In this document: positions 59,593-64,000 of the stretch, piece after piece
How the letters are laid out: each line of letters begins with the position of its first letter
How positions within the stretch are numbered: the first letter of the stretch is position 1
Origin: Flavobacteriaceae bacterium 3519-10
Lineage (GTDB): Bacteria > Bacteroidota > Bacteroidia > Flavobacteriales > Weeksellaceae
Length of the DNA: 64,000 nt
Direction of reading: 5' to 3'
Assembly: GCA_000023725.1 (NCBI GenBank)
Contig: CP001673.1
Span: 754,342 to 818,341, forward strand
Program-made: the position numbers and the translations under genes
Notes under the pieces: model-generated
Database searches by the model: none
Told to the model about the DNA's origin: nothing
The model's input: the letters and a program-made list of their open reading frames with translations, nothing else

Positions 59593-60849
59593 ATGTCAAT
59601 ATTAGAAATGAAAGTCCCGTCTCCGGGAGAATCGATTACAGAAGTTGAAATCGCATCTTGGCTGGTGAAGGACGGCGATTTTGTTGAAAAAGATCAGCCC
59701 ATCGCAGAAGTAGATTCCGATAAGGCTACGCTCGAACTGCCCGCAGAAGAAAGCGGCATCATTACCCTTAAAGCAGAGGAAGGTGATGTGGTACAGGTAG
59801 GGCAGGTCGTATGTCTGATTGATAGGGATGGCGCAAAGCCTGAAGCTGCTGCTCCTGCTGAAGCACCAAAAACCCAGAATGCAGAAGCTCCACAGGCTGA
59901 ACAGAAAGTAGTGGAAAAACCCGCAATTGTTCAGGAGAAGAAAGAAGAAAAACCCGCAACTTACGCTGCAGGAGCACCTTCTCCGGCTGCGAGAAAAATC
60001 CTTGATGAGAAAGGCGTAGACGCCGCTCAGGTTTCAGGCTCGGGTAAAGACGGACGAATTACCAAGCAGGACGCAGAAACTGCAGGCGTGCCGGCAATGG
60101 GCTCGGCAACCGGCAGCGGAGGTTCCAGAGCAATTTCTACTACCAAGCTTTCAATGCTCAGAAGAAAACTGGCTGTAAGACTGGTTTCTGTTAAAAACGA
60201 AACAGCAATGCTTACCACATTCAATGAGGTGGATATGTCTGAAATCTTCAGAATCAGAAAGCAGTATAAAGACGAATTTTCGCAGAAGCACGGCGTTGGC
60301 CTGGGCTTTATGTCGTTCTTTACAAAAGCGGTAACACGTGCGTTGCAGATGTACCCTGATGTGAACGCCTCAATTGACGGCGATTTCAAAAATAATTACG
60401 AGTTCTGCGACATTTCAATTGCCGTTTCAGGTCCGAAAGGATTGATGGTTCCGGTTCTTAGAAATGCAGAAAACATGTCTTTCCGCGGTGTGGAAGCTAA
60501 TATCAAAAGTTTGGCTGATAAAGTGCGCGAAGGAAACATCAGCATCGACGAGATGACCGGCGGTACTTTTACGATCACCAACGGAGGTGTATTTGGATCA
60601 ATGTTATCAACACCAATCATCAACCCGCCACAGTCGGCTATTCTTGGTATGCACAATATCATCCAGCGGCCTGTTGCAGTGGATGGTCAGGTGGTTATCC
60701 GTCCGATGATGTATGTTGCGATGTCTTATGATCACAGAGTTATCGACGGACGCGAGTCTGTAGGTTTCCTGGTTGCGGTGAAAGAAGCGATCGACAATCC
60801 GAAGGAATTCTTGATGGGAGGTGACGAGCGAAAAGCGCTTGAACTTTAG
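59593..60849 (+). CDS. sucB: Dihydrolipoyl succinyltransferase (E2 of 2-oxoglutarate dehydrogenase)
   Basis: 418 residues. Lipoyl domain (~1-78) with the modified Lys44 in [11 protein letters not shown]; an Ala/Pro/Glu-rich swinging linker (~82-130); the E3-binding domain (~133-168: [24 protein letters not shown]); then the catalytic core with [11 protein letters not shown] near the C-terminus. It moves the succinyl group to CoA. Operon with sucA. Confidence 0.97.
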   Translation: MSILEMKVPSPGESITEVEIASWLVKDGDFVEKDQPIAEVDSDKATLELPAEESGIITLKAEEGDVVQVGQVVCLIDRDGAKPEAAAPAEAPKTQNAEAPQAEQKVVEKPAIVQEKKEEKPATYAAGAPSPAARKILDEKGVDAAQVSGSGKDGRITKQDAETAGVPAMGSATGSGGSRAISTTKLSMLRRKLAVRLVSVKNETAMLTTFNEVDMSEIFRIRKQYKDEFSQKHGVGLGFMSFFTKAVTRALQMYPDVNASIDGDFKNNYEFCDISIAVSGPKGLMVPVLRNAENMSFRGVEANIKSLADKVREGNISIDEMTGGTFTITNGGVFGSMLSTPIINPPQSAILGMHNIIQRPVAVDGQVVIRPMMYVAMSYDHRVIDGRESVGFLVAVKEAIDNPKEFLMGGDERKALEL

Positions 60850-60877
60850 ATCAAAGCAACAATAGATAAAAATATTA

Positions 60878-60905
60878 AATCCTGCCCCTAAAAGGCGGGA
60901 TTTTT
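60878..60905 (+). terminator. Intrinsic terminator after sucB
   Basis: ATCCTGCC (60879-60886) pairs with GGCGGGAT (60894-60901; one G-U), with five T. Confidence 0.8.
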
Positions 60906-60929
60906 GTACTCGCAATCCTAAAAACTGTT

Positions 60930-61316
60930 ATGTTCTCTATAACTACCTTCGATATCAAAGTTTCAGTTCATCCCGAATACGACAGTAAGAACAGTTTTCC
61001 CTCAGAAAACCGTTTTGTGTTCCGCTACCACATTACCATTGAGAATCTTGGCGATCATCCGATCCTTCTTCTTAAAAGAAAATGGCTGATCTACGACGTG
61101 GGCTTTGGTTTTACTGAAGTAGAGGGCGATGGCGTAATTGGCCTGACACCTGAAATTGCGCCCGGAGAGAGTTTTAAATATTTCTCGAATGTGGTGCTGA
61201 GGTCAGGCGTCGGCAATATGAGCGGTACTTATTTCTGTACGCATCAGCTTACCAAAGATTTCCTCGAAATCGAAATTCCCAAATTTAATCTTGTTGCTGA
61301 GGTTCTCAGTAATTAA
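60930..61316 (+). CDS. apaG: ApaG family protein
   Basis: 128 residues, the standard length. A single fibronectin-III-like beta sandwich: FDIKVSVHPEYDSKNS, FVFRYHITIENLGDHPILLLKRKW, GEGVIGLTPEIAPGE-type turn (here EGDGVIGLTPEIAPGESFKY) and MSGTYFCTHQ. ApaG is linked to diadenosine tetraphosphate and divalent metal physiology in enterics; the biochemical role is unsettled. Confidence 0.9.
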   Translation: MFSITTFDIKVSVHPEYDSKNSFPSENRFVFRYHITIENLGDHPILLLKRKWLIYDVGFGFTEVEGDGVIGLTPEIAPGESFKYFSNVVLRSGVGNMSGTYFCTHQLTKDFLEIEIPKFNLVAEVLSN

Positions 61317-61396
61317 TAAGATTGTTCCCAACGTATTACAAACATTTCAGAGAATATGTAACGAAAGAGAATCGGCAAATGATACCGGTTCTAACT

Positions 61397-61430
61397 AAAA
61401 ACTGCCTCACGAAAAGTGGGGCAGTTTTTT
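61397..61430. terminator. Strong intrinsic terminator between apaG and the exonuclease gene
   Basis: A long stem (AAAACTGCCTCAC with GTGGGGCAGTTTT; one G-U) has a GAAAA loop and T run. A-rich on the other side, so it can serve the convergent exonuclease gene too. Confidence 0.85.
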
Positions 61431-61987
61431 TATAGAATTTTTAAGTTTTTCTTCATCACGTCGTGCACTTCATCCGTTCGTGTGATCATTAATTTTTCAA
61501 ACGCAAGCAGCGAAATCTTGGCACAGACTTCTGCGTCGTCTCCGGCTCGGTGGTGTTTGAAAGAGATCTGATGTTGTTCAGCCAGACTTTTAAGTCCGTA
61601 TTTCGGCAGGTTCTTCCATGATTTTTTGGCAATCGAAATACTGCACAGATAATTGAGTTTCGGTTTGTAAAAGCCATAATAATCCAGGCAACTTCTTAAA
61701 ACTCCCGCGTCAAAACCTGCATTGTGCGCAACCATTAAATTGCCGTACATCAAATTCTCGGCTTCGTGCCAAATCTCGTCAAATGTCGGTGAATCCTGCA
61801 CGTCACGCGGCGTAATTCCGTGAACATCAATGTTTCTTGGATGAAAATAAGGGTAGTTTGGAGGTTTTATAAGCCAGGTCTGAGTTTTCACAATTTGCCC
61901 GTCTTCAACCACACAGATGCCCATTTCGCAGGCCGAATTGCGCTCGTGGGTTGCAGTTTCAAAATCGATGGCGCAGAAATCAATCAT
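61430..61987 (-). CDS. DEDDh 3'-5' exonuclease (DnaQ-like)
   Basis: 185 residues. Exo I Asp8 and Glu10 in AIDFETA, exo II Asp in VAHNAGFDAGVL, exo III HHRAGDDAEVC with the His and Asp. This is the RNase T/DNA polymerase III epsilon fold as a stand-alone enzyme, probably acting on single-stranded DNA or RNA ends. The upstream CNNM/CBS gene ends 1 base before its ATG, so both are read together. Confidence 0.9.
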   Translation of the reverse strand: MIDFCAIDFETATHERNSACEMGICVVEDGQIVKTQTWLIKPPNYPYFHPRNIDVHGITPRDVQDSPTFDEIWHEAENLMYGNLMVAHNAGFDAGVLRSCLDYYGFYKPKLNYLCSISIAKKSWKNLPKYGLKSLAEQHQISFKHHRAGDDAEVCAKISLLAFEKLMITRTDEVHDVMKKNLKIL

Positions 61988-61988
61988 T

Positions 61989-63263
61989 TTACTTTCGGGT
62001 AATTAAGATTTTATCTACGCGCTGGCCGTCTTTATCAATAATTTCGAGTTCCAGGTCTTCAATTTGAATTTTATCCCCAACAGTGGTGGTTCCATGATGT
62101 TCGTTCAGGAAAAATCCTACAAGTGTAGTGTAGTGATCATTGTTTTCAAACTCATAATTCAGGTTGAAATATTTCAGGAACTCTACAATCGGTACCTGGC
62201 CGTCAGCCAGCCATGAACTTTCGTCGCGAACGGTGATGCGGTAATCGAAATCGCCTTCCTCAGACGCGTCACCCACCAAGGCTTCGAGTACATCATCCAG
62301 CGTTATGATTCCGACGGTGTTGCCGTACTCGTCAATTACGATACCGTAGTGGTTTCGCTCTCTTTTGAAGATTTCAAGTACTTTGTAAGCATAATTATTC
62401 TCATTGAGAAAAAGGGGTTGCTTTAGGTATTGATCAATCCTGAAATTATTGGGATCGTCCAGCGGGAATAAATCTTTAAGCAGTACAATTCCCAAAACCT
62501 GATCCAGATTATTCCCTTTGGTTACGGGGTAAGCTGCGTGCTTGTTATTTCTGATTTTATTGAGAATTTCGGGCAGCGTATCGTCCACGTCAAAAAACGA
62601 CATGGCCGTGCGGTGCGTCAATAGCGTGTTTACTTTTCTGTCTCCGAGTTCAAATACCCGTTCCACGATATTCTGCTCGATCTCATCGATCTCGCCTTCC
62701 TGCGCGCTTTCTTTTATGATCGATTTTATTTCCTCTTCGGTAACGATGGTGTCCGAAGTCATCCGGATTCCCATCAGTTTAAGAAGGAGGTTATTTGAGG
62801 TGCTGAGTAACCATACAAATGGCGAGGTTACTTTTGAAAGGAGATCCATCGGTTTCGCAACAAGCGTGATGATCTGCTCCGGATACGTCATCGCAATCCT
62901 TTTTGGAAGCAGTTCGCCAAGCAGAATCGAAAGGTAGGTGATGAAGATAACGATGCCGATTGTGGCGATGGTTTTGGAATAAGGCGCGATCGTTGGTATG
63001 CCATTAAGCACGGATTGGAAGTCGTTTGTAAGGTTTTCGCCGGAATAAACACCAAGCAAAATGCCGATCAGCGTAATTCCGATCTGTACGGTTGATAGAA
63101 ATTTAGTTGGATTTTCTGAGAGTTCCAGGGCTTTTTTAGCGCCACTATTGCCATTTCTGCCTGCGTTTTCGAGTTTGAATTTTCTGGAAGAAACCAGTGA
63201 CATTTCAGACATTGAAAAAATTCCGTTCAGAAGTACGAGAAAGATGATAATTATAATTTCCAT
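61989..63263 (-). CDS. CNNM/CBS-domain membrane protein (HlyC/CorC family)
   Basis: 424 residues. A DUF21/CNNM membrane part (~1-190) with segments IIIIIFLVLLNGIFSMSE, QIGITLIGILLGVYSG and IVIFITYLSILLGE; a CBS pair (~205-335; LGIVLLKDLFPL, HYGIVIDEYGNTVGIITLDDVLEALVG); and a CorC/HlyC domain (~345-420; SWLADGQVPIVEFLKYF). Despite the haemolysin name these are thought to move or sense magnesium and other metals. It is upstream of the exonuclease gene. Confidence 0.9.
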   Translation of the reverse strand: MEIIIIIFLVLLNGIFSMSEMSLVSSRKFKLENAGRNGNSGAKKALELSENPTKFLSTVQIGITLIGILLGVYSGENLTNDFQSVLNGIPTIAPYSKTIATIGIVIFITYLSILLGELLPKRIAMTYPEQIITLVAKPMDLLSKVTSPFVWLLSTSNNLLLKLMGIRMTSDTIVTEEEIKSIIKESAQEGEIDEIEQNIVERVFELGDRKVNTLLTHRTAMSFFDVDDTLPEILNKIRNNKHAAYPVTKGNNLDQVLGIVLLKDLFPLDDPNNFRIDQYLKQPLFLNENNYAYKVLEIFKRERNHYGIVIDEYGNTVGIITLDDVLEALVGDASEEGDFDYRITVRDESSWLADGQVPIVEFLKYFNLNYEFENNDHYTTLVGFFLNEHHGTTTVGDKIQIEDLELEIIDKDGQRVDKILITRK

Positions 63264-63283
63264 TAATAAATTGAAAGGTTGAA

Positions 63284-63291
63284 CAAAGATA
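63284..63291 (-). promoter_or_regulatory. -7 promoter box for the CNNM/CBS-exonuclease pair
   Basis: On the minus strand TATCTTTG matches TAnnTTTG, 20 bases before the ATG at 63263. Confidence 0.55.
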
Positions 63292-63385
63292 AATCTTTGA
63301 ACCCGTTTTTCGTTTATTTGTGAGGTATAACAATGGGTCTTAAACCCTAAGTAAAATGAGCAAAAGTGCTTTTAATGCTGGATTT

Positions 63386-64000
63386 CTATTTGAGGAAATG
63401 TTTGAAAATAATCCATTTCTGTCCGTAATAGTGGTTGATCTGTTGCTTCTGTCGCCGCGCAACCGTCCCCGGAATCTGTTTGTAGAAACTGAAATGCGCC
63501 TGTGCCACCGCCCAAAAATGCGCAAAGCCCATCTTAAAGCCAAAATGTACAGCCGCCAAGCCATCAAGAATCAACCTGCAAAGCAATACCCAGACTATTG
63601 CTGAAACCGGAAGGTTTTTCACGAGCATCGAACAGTTATTTCGGATATTCAGAAAAGTTTTTCTCGGACTTTGCTTGTTTAGCGTGCCGCCGCCCACGTG
63701 ATAAACGGTAGATTTTGAAGTGTAGAATATTTTTTTACCGGAATTTTTAAGCCTCCAGCACAGATCTATTTCTTCCTGATGTGCAAAAAACCGCTCGTCG
63801 AATCCGTTTTGCGCCCAATAATCATTCGCGCGGATAAATAAGCCACAGCCTGAAGCCCAGAAAATTTCGCTTTCGTCATCATATTGCCCGAAGTCTTGTT
63901 CAATCTGCTCAAACATCCGTCCGCGACAATATGGATAACCGAGGTTGTCGATAAATCCACCTGCAGCACCCGCAAATTCAAAATAATTACGGCGGTTATA
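63386..64000 (-). CDS. Glycosyltransferase family 2, C-terminal part (cut by window edge)
   Basis: The minus-strand frame is open from base 64000 (no start inside) to the stop at 63386, giving 204 residues. It includes the late GT2 segments FAGAAGGFIDNLGYPYCRG, WASGCGLFIRANDYW (metal/acceptor loop), GFDERFFAHQEEIDLCWRL (the ED catalytic motif) and VYHVGGGTLNK, then a hydrophobic stretch. This is the dTDP-rhamnosyl-type GT2 pattern. The ATG at 63916 is internal. The nucleotide-binding N-terminus lies beyond the window. Confidence 0.88.
   Translation of the reverse strand, partial: YNRRNYFEFAGAAGGFIDNLGYPYCRGRMFEQIEQDFGQYDDESEIFWASGCGLFIRANDYWAQNGFDERFFAHQEEIDLCWRLKNSGKKIFYTSKSTVYHVGGGTLNKQSPRKTFLNIRNNCSMLVKNLPVSAIVWVLLCRLILDGLAAVHFGFKMGFAHFWAVAQAHFSFYKQIPGTVARRQKQQINHYYGQKWIIFKHFLK

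Overview
The window is a 64 kb piece of a flavobacterial chromosome, most likely family Weeksellaceae (Chryseobacterium/Kaistella group); the genus is an inference. Support comes from Bacteroidota-type promoters (TAnnTTTG about 7 bases before the start of transcription, seen more than 15 times), type IX secretion C-terminal sorting domains on two adjacent secreted proteins, a very long signal peptidase I, GSCFA, DUF5683, DUF6438 and DUF2461 proteins, and the arrangement of the parAB-dapB-lepB cluster. No rRNA, CRISPR array, transposase or prophage block was seen.

Layout. 1-1041: the tail of one T9SS cargo protein and a complete second one. 1100-3916: polA. 4002-9312: a YciI-like protein, two glycosyltransferase-type proteins, a secreted amidohydrolase and a flippase. 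9548-12375: GH13 amylase-type lipoprotein, periplasmic thioredoxin, DUF2461. 12518-21628: two DEAD-box helicases around a phosphate-transport pair (DUF47/Pit), polyprenyl diphosphate synthase, GSCFA, GNAT and TatD. 21717-25411: obgE-adk-hpt on the minus strand, divergent from purA. 25458-27583: muramidase and TonB. 27755-34998: parA-parB-DUF5683-dapB-lepB-wbqC-subtilase. 35109-36299: two envelope lipoproteins. 36391-41136: a four-gene set matching decaprenylphosphoryl-arabinose synthesis (DPPR synthase, DprE1-like, HAD phosphatase, DprE2-like), followed by a cysteine desulfurase, then trxA.

41660-42283 is a disturbed tRNA-Asp array: two intact tRNA-Asp(GTC) genes, two broken copies that both carry the same foreign 8-bp hairpin, and a tiny GIY-YIG nuclease gene wedged between an intact copy and a broken one, whose stop codon lies in the tRNA D-loop sequence. 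42507-49829 is the most interesting locus: three paralogous small secreted pilin-like proteins, a PapD-like chaperone, a 934-residue outer-membrane barrel with usher-like C-terminal Ig domains, and a two-domain protein whose C-terminus is a pilin-like domain, as in a tip adhesin. The gene order matches archaic (Csu-type) chaperone-usher operons. Three promoters in this locus carry an invariant operator (TGTAGT-N6-ACTACA-N16-ACTACA-N21-TAnnTTTG). A hybrid histidine kinase, a second kinase and a NarL/LuxR-type response regulator follow at once (49858-54032) and are the obvious candidate regulators.

54286-64000 returns to housekeeping genes: glgC, an SRPBCC protein, sucA-sucB, apaG, a DEDDh exonuclease, a CNNM/CBS transporter-family protein, and a GT2 gene cut by the right edge. 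Most functions are assigned from motifs read by eye; no database search was run.
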